Part shown: piece by piece, positions 17,877 to 26,642 of the stretch
Numbering within the stretch: position 1 is the first letter of the stretch
How the letters are laid out: each line of letters begins with the position of its first letter
From: Bacteroidota bacterium
GTDB taxonomy: Bacteria; Bacteroidota; Bacteroidia; B-17B0; Aurantibacillaceae
NCBI GenBank assembly: GCA_013697245.1
Contig: JACCXH010000016.1
Span: forward strand, 1-59,189
Length of the DNA stretch: 59,189 nt
Direction of reading: 5' to 3'
Made by a program: the position numbers and the translations under genes
The notes under the pieces: generated by a model
Seen by the model: the letters and a program-made list of their open reading frames with translations, nothing else
What the model was told of the DNA's origin: nothing
Database searches by the model: none

Positions 17877-18665
17877 ATGAAAATAACCTATTTTACTTTA
17901 TTACTTTTTTTATTCAGCAATTGTTTATTTAGTCAGGAAAATAAACACAAAGAGTTACGTAAACTTAGTCCCGACAGGCCACACCAGACCGAATCGCCGA
18001 TTACTGTTGATAAATGGCATGTAATGATAGAAACAGATCTTGTTAACCTGACTCAAAAAAAAACACCCACCGAGCAGTTAAATTCATTAGGTTTTGGTTT
18101 GGCCAACTTAAAATTTGGTTTTCATAAACGAATGGATATTGAAGTTATTTCGGGAATCTATAACCAGAATATTTATAAAAACAAAACTTTGCCCGACTCT
18201 AAAGCTTACGTGCAGGATCTTACATTTAGATACAAATACAATTTAATTGGTAACGACTCGGGCAGCCTGGCCATTGCCATTATGCCATTGGTTAGGACTA
18301 CTAATTTTTTTAAAGAAAAAATGCAGGTATTAAATGGCGGTTTACTTTTAAATGTCGAAAAAGACCTCGGCTTTGCCGGTTTGGGCTATACAGGGGGGCT
18401 TAGTCAATTTTCTTTCGATCCGCTTTTAAAACAGTTCGAACTATTCTCTACCGTAAGTTTGGATTATAAAGTGGTTGGTGGGTTTCATAACTTTGTAGAG
18501 CTCTCTTACCGCTATAATAAATATGCTGATTTTTTGCATACCTATTCATTTGATAGTGGCATAACCTTTACGCCAAATAAGAACTTGCAATTTGATACAG
18601 GCTTTTATTTTTTCTTACCGGCAAAAAGTCCTTTTATATTTATTGGCGGCACTTTGCGGATCTAG
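17877..18665 (+). CDS. Outer-membrane transporter-like protein (MetA-pathway/porin type)
   Basis: This protein of about 262 residues has a signal peptide (MKITYFTLLLFLFSNCLFSQ) and the opening LSPDRPHQTESPITVDKWHVMIETDLVNLT, typical of the Bacteroidota branch of the phenol-degradation MetA-like transporter family (Pfam Phenol_MetA_deg). The rest is a 10-12 strand beta-barrel pattern ending in FIGGTLRI with a terminal hydrophobic residue. Two in-frame GTG codons precede the ATG; the ATG at 17877 gives the best signal peptide. It is divergent from the DtxR regulator and is followed by the His-rich and TonB genes, suggesting metal-related transport or envelope response. The substrate is unknown. 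Confidence 0.75.
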   Translation: MKITYFTLLLFLFSNCLFSQENKHKELRKLSPDRPHQTESPITVDKWHVMIETDLVNLTQKKTPTEQLNSLGFGLANLKFGFHKRMDIEVISGIYNQNIYKNKTLPDSKAYVQDLTFRYKYNLIGNDSGSLAIAIMPLVRTTNFFKEKMQVLNGGLLLNVEKDLGFAGLGYTGGLSQFSFDPLLKQFELFSTVSLDYKVVGGFHNFVELSYRYNKYADFLHTYSFDSGITFTPNKNLQFDTGFYFFLPAKSPFIFIGGTLRI

Positions 18666-18696
18666 AAAAAGCTGAGGTTTATTTCAATTTATTTTT

Positions 18697-18704
18697 TATA
18701 TTTG
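18697..18704 (+). promoter_or_regulatory. Bacteroidota -7 box TATATTTG
   Basis: An exact TAnnTTTG match lies 18 bp before the ATG at 18723. It overlaps the TTG codon at 18702 that could otherwise be read as a start, supporting 18723 as the true start. Confidence 0.5.
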
Positions 18705-18722
18705 ATACGCCTAAGCAAACTA

Positions 18723-19052
18723 ATGCAAAAATTCAAAAAATACATTGCTTTTTTTTTATTACTTGTTTTTTCGTGGGTATTATTGCCGGCAGCGCTATCG
18801 CATGAGATCTTTGCCGATCACGAAGATACCGATTGCCACTTTGATCATAAGATTACAAGCGCCAGTGTAGAGGCCACGCACACCCATTGCAATATTTTTA
18901 CAACAAACACTCCCCTTTACGATATTCCCGAACTTGTAGTTTTCGCAAAAATTCAACCTATTTTAATTAATGAGTCGGTTACAACAATTGAAAGCTCTTA
19001 TTTTCATTTAGCCCAATTATTACTTCCTACCAGGGCGCCGCCTACCGCTTAA
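18723..19052 (+). CDS. Small exported His/Cys-rich protein, probable metal binder, ending in RAPP
   Basis: This protein of about 109 residues has a signal anchor or signal peptide (MQKFKKYIAFFLLLVFSWVLLPAALS) followed by a metal-ligand-rich stretch, HEIFADHEDTDCHFDHKI and HTHC. The C-terminus is LLLPTRAPPTA. I recognise a terminal RAPP-type tail from small proteins encoded beside metal or copper TonB receptors, but cannot name a family with certainty. Its position between an outer-membrane protein gene and a TonB receptor gene, near a DtxR regulator, supports a role in metal sensing or delivery in the periplasm. That role is inference. Confidence 0.65.
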   Translation: MQKFKKYIAFFLLLVFSWVLLPAALSHEIFADHEDTDCHFDHKITSASVEATHTHCNIFTTNTPLYDIPELVVFAKIQPILINESVTTIESSYFHLAQLLLPTRAPPTA

Positions 19053-19252
19053 TTCACAGATTTTGACTCATGATATATGATTCAAAACACAAGAATAAAA
19101 TGAATTTAAAAGTTTATTGTCACGTCGAATTGAAAATTCTGCCTCTTTTAGAATTTCCATATCGAGACGCTTTATAATCTTTCGCGGTAAATTTTTTTCA
19201 GAAAAAAGTAAAAAACCAATCGACCTGACGAAACAAATAAAAAAATTATCAC

Positions 19253-21706
19253 ATGAAAATAATTATATGCATGATGCTGCTGTTTCTATCACAGCTCTTT
19301 TATGCGCAAACAAAATTAATCGGCTTTGTAAAAAGCAAAGCAAACGCCGAGCCCTTGCCCGGTGCCATTGTGTATTTTCCTGATCTTAAAAATGGCACAT
19401 CGGTAAAAGCAGACGGCTCTTTTGAAATAAATAATTTACCTAGAACAAAAACACTCGTGCAGGTAAAATTAATTGGCTACAAAACATTTATTAAAACTAT
19501 TGATCTTGCCGAAACGCCGGTACTTAATATTGATCTTGAAGAATCGGTTGTTGAAGCAAACGAAGTAGTGGTTACAGGCGTTTCAAAGGCTACAGAAATA
19601 AAACGGAACCCAATTCCCATGGCTTTTATAGATTCAAAATACCTCACAGAAAATACAGCAACAAATATTATAGATGCTTTGGCAAAAGTACCGGGCGTCA
19701 ACGCTTTGTCTACCGGACCAAACGTATCTAAACCTTTTATACGCGGCTTAGGCTATAACCGCATTCTTACTTTGTTTGACGGCGTGCGCCAGGAAAGTCA
19801 GCAATGGGGCGATGAACATGGTATTGAAGTAGATCAGTTCTTAATAGAACGAATTGAAGTTGTAAAAGGACCTGCAAGCTTAATTTATGGTTCGGATGCC
19901 TTGGCAGGCGTTGTAAATTTATTACCTGCAAACCCTTTGCCCGAGGGCTCTATAAAAGGAAGTATTCAAACAAATTACCAAAGCAATAACGGTTTGCGTG
20001 CTGCATCTTTTGCCATGGCAGGTAATACAAATGGATTTATTTGGGGCATGCGGGCTTCACATAAAGAAGCCACTAACTTTCAAAATAAATACGATGGTCG
20101 CGTATTTAATACAGGCTTTAAAGAGAATGACCTTAACGCTTATATTGGATTGAACCGCAAATGGGGTTATTCGCATTTAAATTTTAGTTTGTATGATACC
20201 GAACAGGAAATACCTGACGGCAGCCGAGATTCGAGCACACGAAAATTTACCAAACAAATTTCTGAAGAAGATACAATAAGGCCAATTGTAAGCGATAAAG
20301 AGTTAAACTCCTATACTATTAATGCTATCCATCAGCGTGTGCAACATTACCGTATTTTTTCAAGCAGTAACTTTATTGTTGGTCACGGTAAATTGGCATT
20401 GCGACTGGGTTACCAGCAAAGTATCCGCCGCGAATATGCGCATCCGCAACAACCAACTATTGCGGGCTTGTATTTAAATATGCAAACCGTAAGTTATGAT
20501 CTGAAATATTATTTTCCCGAAAAAAATGGTTGGGAAGGCACCATTGGAACTAATGGCATGTATCAATCCAACAACGTAACTGCAGGAACTGAATTTGTAA
20601 TACCAAGTTATAATTTACTAGACCTAGCCCCGTTTGTATTTGTAAAAAAGAATAGTGGTAAGCTCGATCTTGCTTTTGGCGCACGTTATGATGCACGTTC
20701 TTTTCAAAATTCAGAATTATATGTAACCAATAATCCGATTACAGGTTTTGAAATGGCAACAAGTGATACCGGCGGCGCAATAAAACGTTTTGCGAATTAT
20801 AAGCACACCTTCTCCGGCTTTTCGGGAAGCGGAGGTTTAACTTATAATATTACCGAAAAGTTAATGATCAAAGCAAATGTTGCAAGAGGTTACCGCGCAC
20901 CAAATATTTCAGAGCTATCAGCAAAAGGTGTGCATCCCGGCACCGGCTTTGAACAATTAGGCGATGCTAATTTTAAACCGGAGTTTAGTTTTCAGCAAGA
21001 CATTGGAATTTTTTTTGACAGTGAACATATTTCCGCCAGTACAGAAGTGTTCAATAATATTTTAGATAATTATATTTTTAACCAGAAACTGCAAAGTTTT
21101 TTTGGCGGCGATTCTGTTTATAAAGAAGCCGGAAATAATTATCCTGTATTTAAGTTCAGGCAAACAAAAGCGCAGTTATACGGCGGCGAAGCGCGAATTG
21201 ATATTCACCCTCACCCTTTAGACTGGTTGCATTTTGAAAATTCTGTTTCGCTGGTTTACGCTTTAAATAAAGGAGGTAATGGCGCGGTAATAAATGATAG
21301 TAATAAATACATCCCATTTATTCCTCCCTTACATACAAATTCAGAATTAATAGCGGAGTTTAAAAAGAAAGTTAGTTGCTTTTCAAATATTTATTTAAAA
21401 GTAGGAATGCAGTATTACGCGTCGCAAAACAGGGCTTTTTTGTTTAATAATACCGAAACCAAAACACTCGGTTACACCTTAATTGACGCGGGTTTTGGAA
21501 CTGATGTAACTACTAAGAAAAGAAGAAAATTATTTACCATCGGCATCTTTGGAACTAATTTAGCGGATGTAGCCTACCAATCGAACATGAGCAGGCTAAA
21601 ATATTTTGATAATTATCCCGTAAATGGCTCAGGCAGGTCGGGCATTTATAGTATGGGAAGAAATTTTAGTTTTAAATTGACCATACCAATTGACGTAAAA
21701 AAATAA
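19253..21706 (+). CDS. TonB-dependent outer-membrane receptor (probable metal/metallophore uptake)
   Basis: This 817-residue receptor has a signal peptide (about 1-19, ending FYAQ) and a carboxypeptidase-regulatory-like domain (about 22-95; GAIVYFPDLKNGTSVKADGSFEI). The plug domain spans about 115-220 (IDALAKVPGVNALSTGPNVSKPFIRGLGYNRILTLFDGV, then ERIEVVKGPASLIYGSDALAGVVNLL), followed by a 22-strand beta-barrel. The barrel carries the family signature ANVARGYRAPNISELSAKGVHPGT and ends in FSFKLTIPI. The plug and barrel motifs resemble metal/copper receptors such as OprC-type proteins. Location after the DtxR regulator and the His-rich protein points to metal uptake; the substrate cannot be read from sequence. 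Confidence 0.93.
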   Translation: MKIIICMMLLFLSQLFYAQTKLIGFVKSKANAEPLPGAIVYFPDLKNGTSVKADGSFEINNLPRTKTLVQVKLIGYKTFIKTIDLAETPVLNIDLEESVVEANEVVVTGVSKATEIKRNPIPMAFIDSKYLTENTATNIIDALAKVPGVNALSTGPNVSKPFIRGLGYNRILTLFDGVRQESQQWGDEHGIEVDQFLIERIEVVKGPASLIYGSDALAGVVNLLPANPLPEGSIKGSIQTNYQSNNGLRAASFAMAGNTNGFIWGMRASHKEATNFQNKYDGRVFNTGFKENDLNAYIGLNRKWGYSHLNFSLYDTEQEIPDGSRDSSTRKFTKQISEEDTIRPIVSDKELNSYTINAIHQRVQHYRIFSSSNFIVGHGKLALRLGYQQSIRREYAHPQQPTIAGLYLNMQTVSYDLKYYFPEKNGWEGTIGTNGMYQSNNVTAGTEFVIPSYNLLDLAPFVFVKKNSGKLDLAFGARYDARSFQNSELYVTNNPITGFEMATSDTGGAIKRFANYKHTFSGFSGSGGLTYNITEKLMIKANVARGYRAPNISELSAKGVHPGTGFEQLGDANFKPEFSFQQDIGIFFDSEHISASTEVFNNILDNYIFNQKLQSFFGGDSVYKEAGNNYPVFKFRQTKAQLYGGEARIDIHPHPLDWLHFENSVSLVYALNKGGNGAVINDSNKYIPFIPPLHTNSELIAEFKKKVSCFSNIYLKVGMQYYASQNRAFLFNNTETKTLGYTLIDAGFGTDVTTKKRRKLFTIGIFGTNLADVAYQSNMSRLKYFDNYPVNGSGRSGIYSMGRNFSFKLTIPIDVKK

Positions 21707-21751
21707 AAATAAAAAAATAGAAAGTAGATCATTCTTAATCTGCGTTCTATT

Positions 21752-24232
21752 TTAATTTGCAGCCGGTGGGCCGTTCAAATATTCATTTGTTTCTTCTTTT
21801 CCTTTTTTAAACTCCAGCTTACCAAATTTGTAAGTAAAACTAATTCCGAACGAGCGATAAGGTAATTCTTTAATACTGTATGATGTATAATCAACCGCAG
21901 AAACAGTTGTAACCTGCTTAACGTATTTATTAAAGGGGTTTGTGCAAGTAAAACCAAAGCTGGCATTCCTGTGCCAGAATTGTTTTCTGAAGGCAATTGT
22001 ATAAGTGATGGATTGTGGGTTTTTACCTTGTATGTTTTTTGCTGGTGAATTGTAATTTCCAAACGCTTCTATAATAAGGTCTTTTGGTAATTTATAGCTC
22101 AGGTTTAAATTAAAACGGCAACGAACGCCCATAGAAATATTGCCAACATAAATTGTACTTACAATATACCTGTTGGTGATATTGGCGTTTCCGCGAATAT
22201 TAAATTTTTCTGTTACAGGTACCGACGCAGATATACTTCCTCCCGAATTATATTCTGTGCCAATGTTTTGCCTGCTATTCACCGAAACATTTGTGTAGGT
22301 TGAATCGCCTGCCTTGTAAGCTGAATAAAATGTAGTAATAGATTTATGATCCTGACTATTTATTCTTTCAATTAAAGCAACATAAATATTCCCGCCGTTC
22401 TCAAAGTTCTTGCTATAACCCAATTCCATATTATCCCCAATCTCGGGTTTTAATTTTGGATTACCTGTTACAAGATTATGCGGATCGCTTAAATTCAGAA
22501 ATGGATTCAAATCAGAATATTCAGCACGCTCAATACGACGTGTATAAGAAAATTTAAGAACCCGTTCTTTACTGAACTTGCGAGACAAAATAAGCGAGGG
22601 CGCAACAATATTATATGCTGGTACAACTGTGTTTGGATAATCGATCATAATATCAGTGTATTCAGATCTTGCTCCTGCCCTTACGTTTAGCCATTTGAAC
22701 AATGTAAATGTAGACGACACATAACCTGCATAAATTTTCATATCATATCTTAAATGATAAGATTGTAAAGGGTCATAAACATACAGATCTGTTGCGGGAT
22801 CTAAAAAATCAACACTCGTGTTGCTATTGATGATCTGTTCTGATGTTTTTAAACCAGTCTCTATGGTGATGTCTTTATTAATGCGGTGAACATAATCGAG
22901 CGAAAGATATTGGCTATTATCTGTTCCGGGATTAGAGCTTGAATTGCCCGTGTATGGCGTACTTGCACCTGCATAACTTTGTGTTTGAACATAAGTACTT
23001 AAAGGTCTTCCTGAGCTGGATACATAAGCTAAATTTAATTCGCGACCTTCTTTAATAAAAGTCTTTTTGTAATTCAGATTCCAATCTAACGAAGCAACAA
23101 CCGAACGACTGTTTGAATTACGATAACCGTTAATGTCCTGCAAAGTTTGATTAGAATAATTCTGCGTTGTTTGTTGCTGATCTATAAAACCAATATTTTG
23201 ATTGGTCAATGTATTATAAGTTGCTGAACCTGTAAAATTATTTTTTTTATTGATGTTCCAATCGAAACCTAAACCCGATCGATAACCATTCCTTTCAAAA
23301 TCTGTATATCCATTCTGCATTAAATGTGTTGTGGTCTTAGAACTTGTATCGTTAGAATAACGGTCCTGCGAATTTGGAGTGCGGCTACTTATCTGTGCAT
23401 TGCCACTAAAAAAGGCATTCACACCAAAATTAGAATTTCTTAGATTTAGATTTAATGAGCCGGTTTCGAACCTTGTACCTGCGCTAATATTTACATTACC
23501 GTTAATGCCTTTTACTTTATTTTCTTTCAAAATAATATTAATGATACCGCCAGTACCTTGGGCATCATACTTAGCACCGGGACTTGTTATAGCCTCAATA
23601 CTTTTTATCTGGCTGGCGGGTATAGATGCAAGTGCATCTGCAAGGCTATTTCCAAAAATACTCGAAGGTTTACCGTTAATAAGAAATCGGATATTTGAAT
23701 TTCCCTGCAACTCAACATTCCCATCAATGTCTACAGTTATTTGCGGCACTTTTCTTAAAACATCAATGGCCGCGCCGCCTTGCGATGTAATATCGTTTTC
23801 GGCGTTATAAACAACTTTATCAATTTTGTTCTCGATGATCTCCGTCTTCGCGGTAATAGTTACTTCCTGTAAAGTGGTTTGAACATTCACCATTATAAAA
23901 TTGCCAAGATTTACAACCGGTTCTGTTTTTCGGATCTCAACATTGCTCTTTACAGCATTCTTATAACCGATATAATATACAATAACCTTATATTTTCCTT
24001 CTGCAATATTATTTATTGTAAAAAAGCCTTTATCGTCGGATGTTGTTCCGTTAACTTCTTTGTTATTTAGTTCAGATAACAATCCTATGCTCGCATAATC
24101 AATGGCTTTACCTGAAATTGAATCAATTATCCTGCCGGTTATTTTTCCTGTGCCTTTATTTTGCGCACTTGCTTTAAATGTAAACAAGTAAAAAAAACAG
24201 GTCAGTAAAAAAAATTTAAAAAAGTGCAGCAT
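21752..24232 (-). CDS. TonB-dependent receptor-like outer-membrane beta-barrel protein
   Basis: This protein of about 826 residues starts from the ATG at 24232, which begins the signal peptide MLHFFKFFLLTCFFYLFTFKASAQ; the frame is open further to 24334, but that part lies in a terminator-like spacer. A carboxypeptidase-regulatory-like domain (about 30-105; TGRIIDSISGKAIDYASIGLL) is followed by a plug (VTITAKTEIIENKIDKVVYNAE, INIILKENKV) and a large barrel of the OMP_b-brl_3 type, with YSDLNPFLNLSDPHNLVTGNPKLKPE. The ending SFGISFTYKFGKLEFKK is typical. Substrate unknown; members are often exporters or receptors tied to surface proteins. It is convergent with the TonB gene at 19253-21706. Confidence 0.9.
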   Translation of the reverse strand: MLHFFKFFLLTCFFYLFTFKASAQNKGTGKITGRIIDSISGKAIDYASIGLLSELNNKEVNGTTSDDKGFFTINNIAEGKYKVIVYYIGYKNAVKSNVEIRKTEPVVNLGNFIMVNVQTTLQEVTITAKTEIIENKIDKVVYNAENDITSQGGAAIDVLRKVPQITVDIDGNVELQGNSNIRFLINGKPSSIFGNSLADALASIPASQIKSIEAITSPGAKYDAQGTGGIINIILKENKVKGINGNVNISAGTRFETGSLNLNLRNSNFGVNAFFSGNAQISSRTPNSQDRYSNDTSSKTTTHLMQNGYTDFERNGYRSGLGFDWNINKKNNFTGSATYNTLTNQNIGFIDQQQTTQNYSNQTLQDINGYRNSNSRSVVASLDWNLNYKKTFIKEGRELNLAYVSSSGRPLSTYVQTQSYAGASTPYTGNSSSNPGTDNSQYLSLDYVHRINKDITIETGLKTSEQIINSNTSVDFLDPATDLYVYDPLQSYHLRYDMKIYAGYVSSTFTLFKWLNVRAGARSEYTDIMIDYPNTVVPAYNIVAPSLILSRKFSKERVLKFSYTRRIERAEYSDLNPFLNLSDPHNLVTGNPKLKPEIGDNMELGYSKNFENGGNIYVALIERINSQDHKSITTFYSAYKAGDSTYTNVSVNSRQNIGTEYNSGGSISASVPVTEKFNIRGNANITNRYIVSTIYVGNISMGVRCRFNLNLSYKLPKDLIIEAFGNYNSPAKNIQGKNPQSITYTIAFRKQFWHRNASFGFTCTNPFNKYVKQVTTVSAVDYTSYSIKELPYRSFGISFTYKFGKLEFKKGKEETNEYLNGPPAAN

Positions 24233-24310
24233 GAATTTTTTTGTTTCGATAAATATAGTTTGTATTTCTAAAGACTTTCTAAATTTTTGCCGATGTTTTT
24301 CGGGCAAAAA

Positions 24311-24337
24311 AAAATGGAACCATGATGGTTCCATTTT
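24311..24337 (-). terminator. Terminator of the small gene at 24357-24599
   Basis: The perfect stem AAAATGGAACC / GGTTCCATTTT with a 5-nt loop is followed on the minus strand by T residues. It lies 20 bp beyond the stop codon at 24357 and separates this gene from the outer-membrane gene downstream. Confidence 0.85.
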
Positions 24338-24356
24338 CTTTCTTAATTAATTTTTT

Positions 24357-24599
24357 TTAATGTTTTCCAGGGATTAGGTCAGTTACAAATTTGAAGATGT
24401 TAAAGTAAACCGGTTTTTTATATTCTTCTTCAAGATCTGTATTGTCCGGTGCTTGCAGTTTTGTTTGAGGGGCGATAGAAAGTAAATTACTATTACGTGA
24501 TAATAAGTTATTTTTATAAGATCCCGAAACTGCAAACCAAACAGCAATAAGCACTACAAAAGTAGCAACGCCTGTTTTTATGAATTTGTTAGTCAACAT
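24357..24599 (-). CDS. Small single-pass membrane protein, unknown function
   Basis: This 80-residue protein has an N-terminal hydrophobic helix at about residues 10-27 (TGVATFVVLIAVWFAVSG) and a polar remainder ending FKFVTDLIPGKH. It is not recognised. It lies 87 bp downstream of yidC on the same strand and ends at a strong terminator, so it may be the last gene of the yidC transcript. An intact start ATG, normal codon use and its own terminator support it being real. Confidence 0.6.
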   Translation of the reverse strand: MLTNKFIKTGVATFVVLIAVWFAVSGSYKNNLLSRNSNLLSIAPQTKLQAPDNTDLEEEYKKPVYFNIFKFVTDLIPGKH

Positions 24600-24686
24600 T
24601 TTACACTACAAAATAACGATATTCTTTTTGAACCGGCAAAAAATTAACAATTCCTCCGATTTCGATGCATTTTTACTCTTTTTAGC

Positions 24687-26558
24687 CTACTTTTTGTTTA
24701 ATTGTTGGCGTTGTTTAGCCATATCCGCTAAACGTTTCTGAAAATTAGAAACTTTCGCAGGCTTTTTCATATTTGCTTCCAGTTGCGCTCTGATTTTAGA
24801 ATCGCTGATAATTTTTTTCATGATCCAATTTTGTAAGAAGGTAAACATGTTCGCTAAAAAATAATACCAGCTTAAACCCGCTGCATAATCATTCATCACT
24901 GCTAAAAAGATAACCGGCATAAAATACATCATAAATTTCATGCCTGGCATTTGATTATTTTGTTGTGGCATCATGCTACTGTTCATGTAAGTATACACCA
25001 ACGTACTCACAAACATTAATGCTGCAAACAAACTTACGTGATCGCCATAGGCCCAGCTAATAAAAGGTACCTGGCCAAAATTCCAAACTGTATCGTAAGT
25101 ACTAAGATCGGTTGCCCATAAAAAACTTTGTTGACGAAGTTCAACCGCCGCAGGAATAAAAGCAAACAAAGCAATTAAAATAGGGAACTGCAATAACAAA
25201 GGAAAACAACCTGATAGAGGATTAACGCCTGCCTTTCGATACAGCGCCATTTGCTCTTGCTGTTTTTTCATTGGATCAGAGGTTTTTTCGTACTTGGCCG
25301 CTAAAGCGTCTGTCTCAGGCTTCAACACACGCATACGCGCTCCGCTCATATAAGTTTTGTAAGCAATGGGTAACAGAACAATTTTTACAATTAAGGTAAG
25401 GATCAAAATAACGATGCCCATGTTCATTGAACTTAATGAATCGAATAAAGGAATAACCATCCATTTATTGATGTAGCTAAAAATACTCCAACCTGTTGGC
25501 ACTATATTTTCAAGATCATAGCCATATTCTTTTAGGATCTTGTAATCGTTTGGTCCGAAATAAAATTTATAAGAAAATTTTTCATTCGGTAAATGCGCGT
25601 AAGGAATCCCCAATTCGCTGGACACTGCTTTTACAACGGTTTCAGAGTTTGGGCGTAAACCTGTTTTAATAAAGCTACCGCCTTTTGCAAACGCATTATC
25701 AGCAATAATGGCCGAATTGAAATATTGTTGCTTAAAGCTGATCCATTTAATATCTGCATCGTTCAATTCTTTTTCTTCTTCTTTTAATGCATTGATGTAA
25801 TCGGGACTATTAATGGTTTGCTTATAATAAATTGTAGCCGCTTGTTTTTCTTTTTTAATATATTTTTCCTGGCTAGGGTATAACATACCCCAGGCTAATT
25901 GTAATTGATCTTCAGTTTGAGAGATAATATTTTGCATACCCACAAAGCGGATCTCTGAACTAACCAAATAATCATTTGGTTTTAGAGAGTACGAGAACTC
26001 AATATAACTGCCGGGTTTAGAGGTTTCTAATTTAAGATCGATACTTGTGGCAGTTTGTTTTGCAGACTTAAAATAAAAACTATCGGTAGAAAAAATACGC
26101 GAACGATCGTAAGCATTTAATTTTAACGCAAAATTTAATGAGTCACGATCAAATAAAATTAATGGCTCTGTTTTGCCGGAGCGGTGATATTTTTTTAATT
26201 CAACTTTTATTATTTGCGCACCTTTATTTAAAATGGTGGCTTTAATATTTTCGTTCTCTATTGTAAATGTTTCTTCTTTCCCAACAGATGCAGGAGTAAA
26301 ATCTTTGTACTGATCGTTCAATAAAACTGCTTTTACAGAATCGCTAACTACAACAGCTTGTTTTAAAGTATCAGCAACTTTTTTAATAGCAGCGTCTTTT
26401 GCCATTAATTCGGCTTCTGCTTTTTGCTGAACCAAAGCAATAGAATCCTTTATTGCTTTATTACGCGCTACTGTTTCTTTTGAAGGGCCGCTTATATATA
26501 ACCAAATACCTAAAATTCCGGCAATTAATCCTAATCCAATTAACGATTTCTTATCCAC
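24687..26558 (-). CDS. yidC: Membrane protein insertase YidC
   Basis: This 623-residue Oxa1/YidC-family insertase folds and inserts inner-membrane proteins together with or without SecYEG. TM1 (residues 5-22, SLIGLGLIAGILGIWLYI) is followed by the large periplasmic beta-supersandwich domain (about 80-345) characteristic of Gram-negative YidC. The conserved membrane core (about 360-590) includes MGIVILILTLIVKIVLLPIAYKTYMSGARM, the AGVNPLSGCFPLLLQFPILIALF hallmark and MKFMMYFMPVIFLAVMNDYAAGLSWYYFLANMFTFLQNWIMKK. The tail is basic (KMKKPAKVSNFQKRLADMAKQRQQLNKK type). Length is typical for Bacteroidota. It lies downstream of the symporter gene. Confidence 0.97.
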   Translation of the reverse strand: MDKKSLIGLGLIAGILGIWLYISGPSKETVARNKAIKDSIALVQQKAEAELMAKDAAIKKVADTLKQAVVVSDSVKAVLLNDQYKDFTPASVGKEETFTIENENIKATILNKGAQIIKVELKKYHRSGKTEPLILFDRDSLNFALKLNAYDRSRIFSTDSFYFKSAKQTATSIDLKLETSKPGSYIEFSYSLKPNDYLVSSEIRFVGMQNIISQTEDQLQLAWGMLYPSQEKYIKKEKQAATIYYKQTINSPDYINALKEEEKELNDADIKWISFKQQYFNSAIIADNAFAKGGSFIKTGLRPNSETVVKAVSSELGIPYAHLPNEKFSYKFYFGPNDYKILKEYGYDLENIVPTGWSIFSYINKWMVIPLFDSLSSMNMGIVILILTLIVKIVLLPIAYKTYMSGARMRVLKPETDALAAKYEKTSDPMKKQQEQMALYRKAGVNPLSGCFPLLLQFPILIALFAFIPAAVELRQQSFLWATDLSTYDTVWNFGQVPFISWAYGDHVSLFAALMFVSTLVYTYMNSSMMPQQNNQMPGMKFMMYFMPVIFLAVMNDYAAGLSWYYFLANMFTFLQNWIMKKIISDSKIRAQLEANMKKPAKVSNFQKRLADMAKQRQQLNKK

Positions 26559-26642
26559 TGTTTACTAATTTAAAACGGGGCAAATTTAGCATTTTTTAAA
26601 AGATTAGCGGTGAGAAAAAATCATAAAAGAGAAAAAAGGTGA

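Noticed and set aside
23379-23810. Plus-strand frame of 143 codons with hydrophobic stretches
   Set aside because: It overlaps the TonB-type gene on the other strand, which has clear domain motifs; the hydrophobicity is the complement of charged codons.
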